A DNA stretch of 5,899 nucleotides. Origin: Candidatus Altimarinota bacterium. GTDB lineage: Bacteria > Patescibacteriota > Gracilibacteria > UBA4473. The stretch lies in contig JALWQU010000096.1 of assembly GCA_026982915.1 (NCBI GenBank), forward strand, positions 1-5,899, written 5' to 3'. The notes beneath the pieces were generated by a model, which saw nothing but the letters and a program-made list of their open reading frames with translations, was not told the DNA's origin and did not search any database. Below are positions 1 to 5,421 of this stretch, one piece after another (position 1 is the first letter of the stretch; every line of letters begins with the position of its first letter). The translations under genes were made by a program, and so were the position numbers.

Positions 1-1520
1 TTGATATACTTAGAGAGATCAACACGGTTATATTCAAGCGATAATTGTGCCTGTTGTCCTGCTTGTTCAATCATTTGACGAGCTTTATTATCCGCCAATC
101 GTGCTTCGTTTAGCTTTTTTATCTCTTTCCGAATTTGTTTTATTTTTTGATTACGGTCTTTTTTTCCAATACTTCCTAAAAAACTTTGATTTCTCTTCTC
201 AAGTGATTTAATAGTGTTGTGTAACTTCGAAGCTTCAGCCCCTTTCGCGTTAAATTCTGCCTTCAGAACATCCAAACGATCCTTCGCCCCCTTTTTCTCA
301 AGGTCCAGTAAATTTGCCAACTCTACCTTTTTTGACTCGACTACTTGCACCATTCCAGCCTGCCTCGCTTCCAAGAGATGTGTCTCTACTTTAGCGATAT
401 TTCTTGCTAGTGCACTATGTCCCTCAAGCTGAATTTTATTAAGCTCTTGACCGTGTAGCACCATTTTATTAGTACTTTCAGATATATTTCGCATATTTAC
501 ATCCCAGTTAGTCGCCAAGGTATAAACACCAGCCCCTAACAAGGCTAAAGAACCTATCACAAGCGCAATAGGACTCGATAAAAAAGCGATAGCCGTACCA
601 ACCCCTTTAAATAAAGACACTACCGTAGGTAGAATCGCCGTAACCCCCAAAAAAGCGACCGAAAGGCCTGATACAGCTAGTACAAGTTTTTTACTACTAT
701 CGGTAAGGTTTTTGTACCATAGTGCCACATCATCAATGATTTTAATCATTCGTTCTAGGGCTGGCAAAACAAGCTCAAGAATACTAAAGGCCAATTGCCC
801 CAAATGTCCCTTTGCATCCTTCCATTTTGAGGCTAATTTTTGCATTTTTTCCGCATTCGTAAGGGTTAATTCCCCCTGTGTCGCCATGGTTTCATTCGAT
901 TGCTCCAGTACTTTTTGGAGGATAAACTGAGCATCATAAGCCTTTCCAACCGATTTCGCCTCTTCAGCCCATCCTTTCGTAATAATCCCAAGATTATCCA
1001 GTATCATCGGAGAGGCTCGCCCAATACCCGTGATAATATCATCAAAAGCTTGAGTGGTATCTGTTCCCATAGCCCTCGCTCGAACACGAGCAAATTCAAA
1101 TAATTTACCAATTTTTTCTGTATCTTTTGTTACATTCAGGGCCATAGCTCTATTACCAGCCTTGATGAGATCTGTTTGGCTTACAATGCCTTGTGAATAT
1201 TTCTCCATATCCGCTAAATATTGTCTGGAATCAACCCCAAACTGAGTAAACATAGCCCCTCCAAGTTGTTGCCCTTCAAGAAAATCATCACTCAGCTTTT
1301 TTAGTCCATAACTAATACCAGCCAACGCTGTCGTAATGAGGACTTGGTTTGATTTTATACTTTGATAAACCCCTTTCATGCTCGTTTTTAGGGACTTGAA
1401 CTGTGATTTTATAGTTTTCGCCTGCTTCTCCGCATTTTTAAGATTCTGTTGAGCCGAGTCAAAAGCTTTTTTGCTATCGTCTCTAGCCTTAATAAGAATT
1501 TGGATGTCATTATTCTGCAT
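1..1520 (-). CDS. Tail tape measure protein, N-terminal part (cut by window edge)
   Basis: An open frame starts at ATG 1520-1518 and runs without a stop to the left edge, giving 506 codons of a longer protein. Residues about 10-60 are charged and helical, coiled-coil-like. Residues about 65-260 resemble the conserved N-terminal region of siphophage tape measure proteins, with the recognisable stretch TGIGRASPMILDNLGI at 164-179. Residues about 278-338 hold two or three hydrophobic segments rich in Leu, Val, Ala and Gly, as is common in tape measures that help DNA cross the host membrane. Residues about 355-495 are Lys/Glu/Ala-rich and probably coiled coil. By family role it sets tail length, is wrapped by chaperones and is packed inside the tube. 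Position directly after the chaperone pair supports the call. The start follows the upstream stop by 8 bases and has no Shine-Dalgarno. The C-terminal part is outside the window. Confidence 0.92.
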   Translation of the reverse strand, partial: MQNNDIQILIKARDDSKKAFDSAQQNLKNAEKQAKTIKSQFKSLKTSMKGVYQSIKSNQVLITTALAGISYGLKKLSDDFLEGQQLGGAMFTQFGVDSRQYLADMEKYSQGIVSQTDLIKAGNRAMALNVTKDTEKIGKLFEFARVRARAMGTDTTQAFDDIITGIGRASPMILDNLGIITKGWAEEAKSVGKAYDAQFILQKVLEQSNETMATQGELTLTNAEKMQKLASKWKDAKGHLGQLAFSILELVLPALERMIKIIDDVALWYKNLTDSSKKLVLAVSGLSVAFLGVTAILPTVVSLFKGVGTAIAFLSSPIALVIGSLALLGAGVYTLATNWDVNMRNISESTNKMVLHGQELNKIQLEGHSALARNIAKVETHLLEARQAGMVQVVESKKVELANLLDLEKKGAKDRLDVLKAEFNAKGAEASKLHNTIKSLEKRNQSFLGSIGKKDRNQKIKQIRKEIKKLNEARLADNKARQMIEQAGQQAQLSLEYNRVDLSKYI

Positions 1521-1528
1521 AAAATTTT

Positions 1529-2100
1529 TTATAGTTTTAGCTTATCTTTTTGAGCCTTGATATGGGCTTCTTTTTTTTCCTTACTTCGTTGCTGTTCGCC
1601 CTTGAGGGACTCAAACCCCGAAATAATGGCGTAGAGATCAAGATCCAGTTTGGGCTGTTCTCCGATCTGAGTAGGTGTCCAGTTAAACTGTTCACTTAAT
1701 CGGTATCGCATGAGAACCCACGGCGGACTGACTTCGTTTTTTTTGCTTCCCTCTTTTTTGTCCAACAAACGCCCAATATCCGAAACCTTAAACCCGTAAT
1801 AATCCTCAAGCTCCTTAACTATTCGCTTTTTTTTTCGTCATCTCCATTCAGAACCTCCACACAAGCCTTCGCCACTTTTGAAAAATCTGATCGTTGCATT
1901 TGATCAATTTTTACATCATCAAGACTCGTAAGACTTCGAACCAAATAACGCGTTGCCTTATTTGAATTCTTGAGATCAATACTCACCGCATCAGGATTCA
2001 TACCGTTCGGAAAAAGTAGCTCTTGATAAGTCTCGAAAACTTTTTGTGTCAAAATTTCTGAAACTTCGATTTCGGTACCGTCTGATATTTTAATATTCAT
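1529..2100 (-). CDS. Tail assembly chaperone, frameshifted long form (gpGT-like)
   Basis: A -1 shift on the A9 run at 1827-1835 joins the first 91 codons of the short form to a second frame that continues to a TAA stop at 1531-1529, giving about 190 residues. The second frame has no ATG near its beginning; the first possible start codons are TTG at 1768 and 1765. It is already open from 1838, and the reading before TTG (YYGFKVSDIGRLLD) looks like normal protein, so it is a continuation and not a separate gene. The T-like part has a Trp-containing core (PPWVLMRYRLSEQFNWTPTQ) and a Lys/Glu-rich tail. In lambda the T part contacts the tube protein while G binds the tape measure. The product ends 8 bases before the tape measure start. 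The shift is predicted from sequence only; the ratio of products is unknown. Confidence 0.82.
1819..2100 (-). CDS. Tail assembly chaperone, short form (gpG-like)
   Basis: This 93-aa protein is the unshifted product of the chaperone gene. It begins with a short beta-like segment (MNIKISDGTEIEVSEIL), continues as helical sequence, and ends DDEKKSE at a TAG stop. I see no catalytic motif. The call rests on place and gene structure: it lies between the tail tube and tape measure genes and its last codons contain an A9 run from which a -1 shift opens the next frame. In lambda-like siphophages the equivalent proteins G and GT bind the tape measure protein and bring tube subunits to it; they are absent from the finished virion. 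The start has an AT-rich leader with no Shine-Dalgarno, 27 bases after the tail tube stop. The protein family is inferred from synteny and not from a recognised domain. Confidence 0.85.
   Translation of the reverse strand: MNIKISDGTEIEVSEILTQKVFETYQELLFPNGMNPDAVSIDLKNSNKATRYLVRSLTSLDDVKIDQMQRSDFSKVAKACVEVLNGDDEKKSE
1827..1835 (-). other. Programmed -1 frameshift slippery run (A9)
   Basis: On the minus strand the short-form frame reads GAA AAA AAA AGC GAA TAG. This contains the slippery heptamer A AAA AAA in the canonical X XXY YYZ phase. The -1 frame has a TGA just upstream (1841-1839), so the two frames overlap for only about 20 bases, and the A9 run lies inside that overlap. A GGAG at 1845-1842, 7 bases before the heptamer, could act as a Shine-Dalgarno-like stimulator, although other genes here do not use such sites. 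I see no clear downstream stem-loop. Confidence 0.85.
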
Positions 2101-2127
2101 GATTTATAGTTTTTTAATTTAAGCTTT

Positions 2128-3108
2128 TTAGTAAGCCGTTACTTCATTGATTACTTCCGCCGTTACCGTTGCCCCGTCAGCATCGCTGTAACTCGCTTCT
2201 TCAAAAGAAAAACTTTCGGTTTGTAGATCATCAAGCCCACCACTATCGGTACGCTCTGAGATGAAGACTCGTGGAAGCGTGATCGTTAGTTTTGGTTTCG
2301 TCGATGTTCCGCTTATATTTTCCGTATGCTCCGCCACAATCTGAACCGCTTGAACGGTGTTATTCTCAAAAAGTGTCTTGATACTTCCGTCCTTGAGGTT
2401 TCGCTCAAAGTTTCCGTTAAAAACAAACTTCTGATGATATTCTTCCGCTGGATCCTGACCACCACCAAAATCCTGAATACTATTATTCTCAATATTCATA
2501 TCAAAAGACTTCATCGTGATCGGTGTTGCCCCTGTCAATCCCGCAACATCGCTCGCAAATTTAACCGTCACATGTCCAAAGGTAAAATTTTGCTGAGAAG
2601 TGGTTAAAAAAGTCTTCGTGGAACTTTCAGGATACTTCCCAAGCAGACTCGCTGTCACCTTTACAAAGTCATCTTCAGAGAAAGCAAGAGAAAGTGATTT
2701 AAGAATCGCGCCAATAATTTTTGATTTATCACCCCCCGCTTTTTCAAATATCGTTAAATATTTAGGCGTATTAGAAGTTTCTGCGACCGTTATAGCGTGC
2801 TTATTCGCCCCAACTTCGGGACTATCGGTCGTAGTAGCAATATTCCCCATAACCGCCCCCAAAAATAAACCGATCGTTTTACTGCCGGCATAAATTTCAA
2901 TCGATGGTTCTGAGTTTTTCCGTAAAACTTCAAACCCTGCCGACCCTGACCGCACACCACGCCCGCAATTAATGTTGAGCTTCTCCAATTTCTCATTCAA
3001 CCGAGTACCGTCCAAATGGCATAGGGGGAATATAGTAGAGGCCTCTGTGGTTCGATCGGTCTGTATCCCGATCATGTATTGTCGTTGTCGTCCAATGTGT
3101 GCTTGCAT
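2128..3108 (-). CDS. Major tail (tail tube) protein
   Basis: This 326-aa protein is the likely tube subunit that stacks in rings around the tape measure protein. Its N-terminal region has the tube-protein style 'IGIQTDRTTEAST' followed by a hydrophobic/charged alternation, which resembles the G-x-G/E-x-x-x-G/A-T openings of siphophage tube proteins. The middle has a Gly-rich segment (SIQDFGGGQDP, about 210-220). The C-terminal part is beta-rich, with PRVFISE near 285 and a final EVINEVTAY, as often seen where tube proteins end in an 'N-x-(I/V)' type strand. It sits between the neck genes and the chaperone pair, the standard place. ATG at 3108 is the longest start; ATG at 3075 (MIGIQT) is a possible alternative, and neither has a Shine-Dalgarno. 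A hairpin lies 5 bases before the first start. The family call is from pattern and synteny, without a search. Confidence 0.85.
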   Translation of the reverse strand: MQAHIGRQRQYMIGIQTDRTTEASTIFPLCHLDGTRLNEKLEKLNINCGRGVRSGSAGFEVLRKNSEPSIEIYAGSKTIGLFLGAVMGNIATTTDSPEVGANKHAITVAETSNTPKYLTIFEKAGGDKSKIIGAILKSLSLAFSEDDFVKVTASLLGKYPESSTKTFLTTSQQNFTFGHVTVKFASDVAGLTGATPITMKSFDMNIENNSIQDFGGGQDPAEEYHQKFVFNGNFERNLKDGSIKTLFENNTVQAVQIVAEHTENISGTSTKPKLTITLPRVFISERTDSGGLDDLQTESFSFEEASYSDADGATVTAEVINEVTAY

Positions 3109-3113
3109 GTGCT

Positions 3114-3138
3114 AATGAATTAAAAAAAATAATTCATT
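3114..3138 (-). promoter_or_regulatory. Perfect inverted repeat just upstream of the tail tube start
   Basis: Two 9-base arms, AATGAATTA and TAATTCATT, flank a 7-base homopolymer loop (U7 in the minus-strand RNA). The hairpin ends 5 bases before the ATG at 3108, so in RNA it would occupy the ribosome landing site or protect the 5' side of an abundant message. There is no T-tract after the stem, so it does not look like an intrinsic terminator on the minus strand. The stem has only two G-C pairs, so stability is modest and chance in AT-rich DNA is possible. Confidence 0.45.
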
Positions 3139-3153
3139 CGCTTAAAATCTCCC

Positions 3154-3276
3154 TTATTCCATCTTTTTTATAGCTTCTTCGTAACTTTCAGCCTGAACGG
3201 TTTGACCGGTTTCAGGATTGGAAAACGAATGAAGCGGTTTTTCTTTTTTCGAAGCCGTTTTAGTATTTTTCGTCAT
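3154..3276 (-). CDS. Small hypothetical protein, 40 aa
   Basis: An ATG at 3276-3274 opens a 40-codon frame ending with TAA at 3156-3154. The N-terminal third is basic and Lys/Thr/Ser-rich (MTKNTKTASKKEKP). The rest, HSFSNPETGQTVQAESYEE, followed by AIKKME, looks like a short beta-turn-beta unit followed by a helix; 'NPETGQ' and 'EEAIKKM' are the kind of segments found in tiny phage-encoded proteins, but I do not recognise a family. It fills the gap between the tail terminator and tail tube genes, where no core tail gene is expected. It is bounded on both sides by inverted repeats and has its own candidate promoter. It could be a minor virion component, a small regulator, or an accessory (moron-like) gene. 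Coding is supported by plausible composition and by how well it fills the space; function is unknown. Confidence 0.65.
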   Translation of the reverse strand: MTKNTKTASKKEKPLHSFSNPETGQTVQAESYEEAIKKME

Positions 3277-3284
3277 CTTAATTT

Positions 3285-3306
3285 TAGTATAGTGATTTCT
3301 ATACTA
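3285..3306 (-). repeat. Perfect inverted repeat overlapping the candidate -10 box
   Basis: Arms TAGTATAG and CTATACTA (8 bases each) flank the 6-base spacer AAATCA on the minus strand. One arm covers the TATACT hexamer, so it could be an operator dyad for a repressor, or simply an RNA hairpin 8 bases before the ATG at 3276. Read on the plus strand the dyad is followed by TTTT, ACAA and then seven T, so it could also weakly terminate antisense transcription. Confidence 0.45.
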
Positions 3307-3314
3307 TTTTACAA
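3286..3314 (-). promoter_or_regulatory. Candidate sigma70-type promoter for the 40-aa gene
   Basis: On the minus strand TTGTAA (3314-3309) and TATACT (3291-3286) are separated by 17 bases, matching the TTGACA and TATAAT consensus at 4 and 5 of 6 positions. The -10 box ends 9 bases before the ATG at 3276, so a transcript from it would be leaderless or nearly so. In a Bacteroidota host this consensus would not apply. AT-rich spacers give such matches by chance, so this is only a candidate. Confidence 0.35.
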
Positions 3315-3319
3315 TTTTT

Positions 3320-3745
3320 TTACGAAAAACGACTAACCTGTACGCGTATTTCAAACGAAGCCTTGAAAAAACGGACTCTCGCTCCGGGTATTTCCTCAAA
3401 CCCAAACCCTCCACTAACAACGCGTGTAAAACTAGCACTTGCGAAGTGATCAACCGTAAGGGAATCAAGTTTTGCCATTATCTTATCCGCCAAGAGGTTA
3501 AGCAAATCCTCGTTTGACTGTTTCGTTTGAGTCTCACTAGAAATCTCATCGTAGACGAAAACATCAAAGAAATAAGATCTCAAATCGTTCTGACTATCGG
3601 AAACCTGTCCTTGGTTGTCACCGCTCAACACAAACGCACTCGGAAAAGAATAATTTTCAAAATCCACATAATCCAAGACATTTGATAGCTCTGAAATTTC
3701 AGAAATAGCGGTTTTGAGTTTTTGCCGAAAATCTATGTAGGTCAT
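3320..3745 (-). CDS. Tail terminator (tail completion) protein, putative
   Basis: This 141-aa protein is probably the ring that caps the tail tube and joins it to the neck. It begins with a helix (FRQKLKTAISEISELSNVLDY), has a beta core around 'YSFPSAFVLSGDNQGQ' and 'SYFFDVFVYDE', a second helix (SNEDLLNLLADKIMAKLDSL) and a C-terminal strand pair ending in RVRFFKASFEIRVQV. This alpha-beta order, with a closing 'F-x-I-x-V' strand, is typical of lambda gpU/SPP1 gp17-type terminators. It starts 2 bases after the gp10-like stop and precedes the tail genes, which is the expected place. No Shine-Dalgarno is seen; the leader is TAAAAATG-like, so translation is likely coupled to the gene before it. 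Sequence identity in this family is very low, so the call depends on length, pattern and synteny. Confidence 0.75.
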   Translation of the reverse strand: MTYIDFRQKLKTAISEISELSNVLDYVDFENYSFPSAFVLSGDNQGQVSDSQNDLRSYFFDVFVYDEISSETQTKQSNEDLLNLLADKIMAKLDSLTVDHFASASFTRVVSGGFGFEEIPGARVRFFKASFEIRVQVSRFS

Positions 3746-3747
3746 TT

Positions 3748-4155
3748 TTATTTTTTAGAAAATATTTTGAGTGAGTTGGTCAAAGCCTCCTCGAAGAACT
3801 TATCAATCTTCCCCTGAGTATCCTCAACCGCCTGATCAAAGAAAGGTCGAGCTTCCATTCGTTTCGTCCCCTCGTGTACATATTTTGCGTATTTCAACGG
3901 AACATTTCGCCCACTGTCGGGGCTAACCGTCCCTTTGAGTATCTTGACCCTAGGCGTTATCGATCTCAAAAGTGTCCCCGTATCAACCGCTTTAGCGTGA
4001 ACGGTTTTTCCGGCTATAATTTTGCTCGATGTACGAGACAAAAGCATGGTTGATTTGGCGATAGCCTCCTGAAGATTTTTACCCGTTTTTTGAGGGAAAT
4101 TTTTCATCGCCCACTGAAGCACCTCAAGGTTTTTGATCTTAATCCCTATTTGCAT
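3748..4155 (-). CDS. HK97 gp10-like neck protein
   Basis: This 135-aa protein belongs by appearance to the HK97 gp10-like family found in the neck operon of many siphophages. The key evidence is the C-terminal segment YAKYVHEGTKRMEARPFFDQ (residues about 89-108), which matches the family hallmark of Tyr-Ala-x-x-(V/I)-E/H-x-G-T followed by A-R-P-F. Before it lies the 'DTGTLLRSI' element (about 57-65), also typical. The N-terminal helix and the mid-protein helix (EAIAKSTMLLSRTSSKII) fit the fold. It acts at the head-tail joint; its exact structural place differs between phages. The start ATG at 4155 overlaps the end of the head-closure gene by 10 bases in another frame, which suggests translational coupling. 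Confidence 0.9.
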   Translation of the reverse strand: MQIGIKIKNLEVLQWAMKNFPQKTGKNLQEAIAKSTMLLSRTSSKIIAGKTVHAKAVDTGTLLRSITPRVKILKGTVSPDSGRNVPLKYAKYVHEGTKRMEARPFFDQAVEDTQGKIDKFFEEALTNSLKIFSKK

Positions 4156-4460
4156 TCTAAAATAAGGGTTAAATGCTCCATTCCCTGCACATTATCGTGT
4201 CTGTTAACACTCTTCACATGATGTTTTTTTGAATCTATTGTCAAAATATCCGCCTCATTCACATCGGCTGAAATCTCACAAAATCCCTTGAAAGAGTCGG
4301 CAAAGCTCCCCTCGATAAGGGGGAAGTCTTTATCTGAAACAGGCTGGATAATAACCTGAATATTCCCCACCGATTGAAGAGTCTTTTTGCCATCCAAAGC
4401 CACCAGTCTTTCGACTTGGGCCGTTTTCTGGGCGTTGAGGAAATTGGCTAAAAAGCTCAT
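4146..4460 (-). CDS. Head closure (stopper) protein, putative
   Basis: This 104-aa protein is likely the stopper that sits below the connector and holds packaged DNA (SPP1 gp16 / HK97 gp7-like role). After a short N-terminal helix it is mostly predicted beta. The pattern 'DSFKGFCEISADVNEADILTID' (about 55-76) followed by 'KHHVKSVNRHDN' and 'HLTLILE' fits the usual stopper layout: a strand with aromatic residues, then '(D/N)-I/V-x-x-x-D-x-L', then '(Y/H)-x-V-x-x-V', then a His-led final strand. It starts 5 bases after the connector stop and its TAG stop overlaps the next start. Both neighbours are neck proteins, which makes the assignment likely even though no catalytic residues exist to check. 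Confidence 0.78.
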   Translation of the reverse strand: MSFLANFLNAQKTAQVERLVALDGKKTLQSVGNIQVIIQPVSDKDFPLIEGSFADSFKGFCEISADVNEADILTIDSKKHHVKSVNRHDNVQGMEHLTLILECK

Positions 4461-4465
4461 ATTTT

Positions 4466-5047
4466 TTAGACTAAAATTCTTTTGTATTTCTTAACCACTT
4501 GATCAAAAAGCGATCTTGAACCGACTAAAACCCCACCCTCATTCTGCTTTGTTTCGCCGTAAGTAATGGCGAGTTCTCCAAGTCTTTTACTTTTTATATT
4601 TGCATCACCTCCGCTTTCGTATTTCACGGTATAGGCTTTTTTTATTTCTTCATACATCGCCTCAATTATATCAAGCGGAACGGTTGAAAATCCACCTTTA
4701 TACTTAACTTCAATGTTTTTATCCTGCGTAAATACGCCATTTAAAAGTTCAATCCTGCCAATATCGGTTTCTAGTAAAAAATCATCCTCACCGACCAACT
4801 CACTGTCAATTTTCACCCAAGAATCGGCACTATAGTTTTCAAAGACAACTGGGAAATTTTTAAGAAAAACTTCTTTATCCGAATCACCCAAAAAACTTTC
4901 CGTAACGACTGCCTGCGTAATATTCCGACCAATCGCTTCCTCAAGCGTGTTTTCTACAAAATCAATCAAACGCTGAATCTCGGTATCGTGTGAATCATCA
5001 CCGACACCGAGATAACTTTTGGCATCTGAAAGGCTTATTATAGACAT
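4466..5047 (-). CDS. Head-tail connector protein (gp6/gp15-like)
   Basis: This 193-aa protein fits the phage gp6-like connector family, a helical adaptor that binds under the portal ring. The N-terminus, 'SLSDAKSYLGVGDDSHDTEI' then 'QRLIDFVENTLEEAIGRNI', is the family's opening: a short 'L-x-x-A-K-x-x-L' helix, an acidic turn, and a helix ending in 'G-R'. The middle is beta-rich (about 48-118). 'IEVKYKGGFSTVPLDIIEAM' (about 112-131) is the family's 'V-x-Y-x-x-G-(Y/F)-x-x-x-P-x-x-I-x-x-A' signature leading into a long helix. The protein is longer than minimal members (about 100 aa) because of the inserted beta region and a C-terminal extension. Its ATG abuts the preceding TAA with no gap, so coupled translation is likely; no Shine-Dalgarno is seen. 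Confidence 0.88.
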   Translation of the reverse strand: MSIISLSDAKSYLGVGDDSHDTEIQRLIDFVENTLEEAIGRNITQAVVTESFLGDSDKEVFLKNFPVVFENYSADSWVKIDSELVGEDDFLLETDIGRIELLNGVFTQDKNIEVKYKGGFSTVPLDIIEAMYEEIKKAYTVKYESGGDANIKSKRLGELAITYGETKQNEGGVLVGSRSLFDQVVKKYKRILV

Positions 5048-5359
5048 TTATTTTTTTAAAACTTCGATTGAATCACCGTACTTCTTGACCTCATCTTTGG
5101 CGACAAAAACCTCTTCCCCTGCCTCTCCGACTTGGTAGATTGACTGAAGAAGTTTTACTTTAACGACTTCTTCGGGGTTATCGTTCGCCTTTACTTCTTC
5201 TTCAGCTTTCTTTTTCGCTTCAGCTTCTTCCTTTGCCTTTTGTTCTGCTTCGGCTTTCGCTTTCGCTTCTTCTTCCTGCTTCCTTTTTAGAGCTTCTTTT
5301 GCTTCTTCAGAACTTTGCGTTCCTTGAACTGCTTTGTTTGCCGTATTATTGTTTGCCAT
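5048..5359 (-). CDS. Small coiled-coil protein after the capsid gene, function unknown
   Basis: This 103-aa protein has three parts. Residues 1-16 are Asn/Thr/Ala-rich. Residues about 17-57 are almost only Glu, Ala and Lys, with a strong expectation of a highly charged helix or coiled coil. Residues about 65-103 (KVKLLQSIYQVGEAGEEVFV, then AKDEVKKYGDSIEVLKK) look like a small beta domain of the 'K-V-x-x-L-x-x-x-Y-x-x-G-x-x' type seen in tiny proteins next to capsid genes in many phages. The position between the capsid and connector genes suggests a head-associated part such as a decoration or fibre protein, but this is inference. The purine-rich helix region is low-complexity, so database matches there would be misleading. 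The ATG at 5359 has no Shine-Dalgarno and follows a terminator-like hairpin. Confidence 0.8.
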   Translation of the reverse strand: MANNNTANKAVQGTQSSEEAKEALKRKQEEEAKAKAEAEQKAKEEAEAKKKAEEEVKANDNPEEVVKVKLLQSIYQVGEAGEEVFVAKDEVKKYGDSIEVLKK

Positions 5360-5383
5360 AATGGTTTGAGTTAAAAATTAACC

Positions 5384-5406
5384 ACGCCCCACAAAACGTG
5401 AGGCGT
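5384..5406 (-). terminator. Terminator-like hairpin after the capsid gene
   Basis: On the minus strand ACGCCTCAC and GTGGGGCGT form a 9-base stem (one G-T pair) around the loop GTTTT. It is the most GC-rich hairpin in the window. It lies 15 bases after the capsid stop and is followed, 6 bases later, by a run of five T (5377-5373). The T-run is short and delayed, so it would be a leaky terminator or an RNA-stabilising 3' end for the capsid message, letting part of transcription continue into the neck genes. Confidence 0.5.
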
Positions 5407-5421
5407 TCGCTAACCTTCTTT

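Noticed and set aside
1..1245. Plus-strand ORFs of 63-72 aa within the left part
   Set aside because: They lie antisense to the tape measure gene, are Ser/Phe/Cys-rich in the manner of reverse-frame reading, and show no family features.
1529..1768. A separate 79-aa gene starting at TTG
   Set aside because: The frame is open and protein-like upstream of the TTG back to the A9 run, and the position is that of the T part of a G/GT pair, so it is the frameshifted extension.
1408..2113. An 11-base word AAAACTATAAA shared by the leaders of the chaperone and tape measure genes (2113-2103 and 1538-1528)
   Set aside because: The same word also occurs inside tape measure coding sequence at 1418-1408, and in one leader it overlaps the preceding stop codon, so it is probably only an AT-rich word and not a control site.
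2326..2893. Two adjacent plus-strand ORFs of 93 and 97 aa
   Set aside because: Both are antisense to the well-supported tail tube gene, with no plausible leader or domain.
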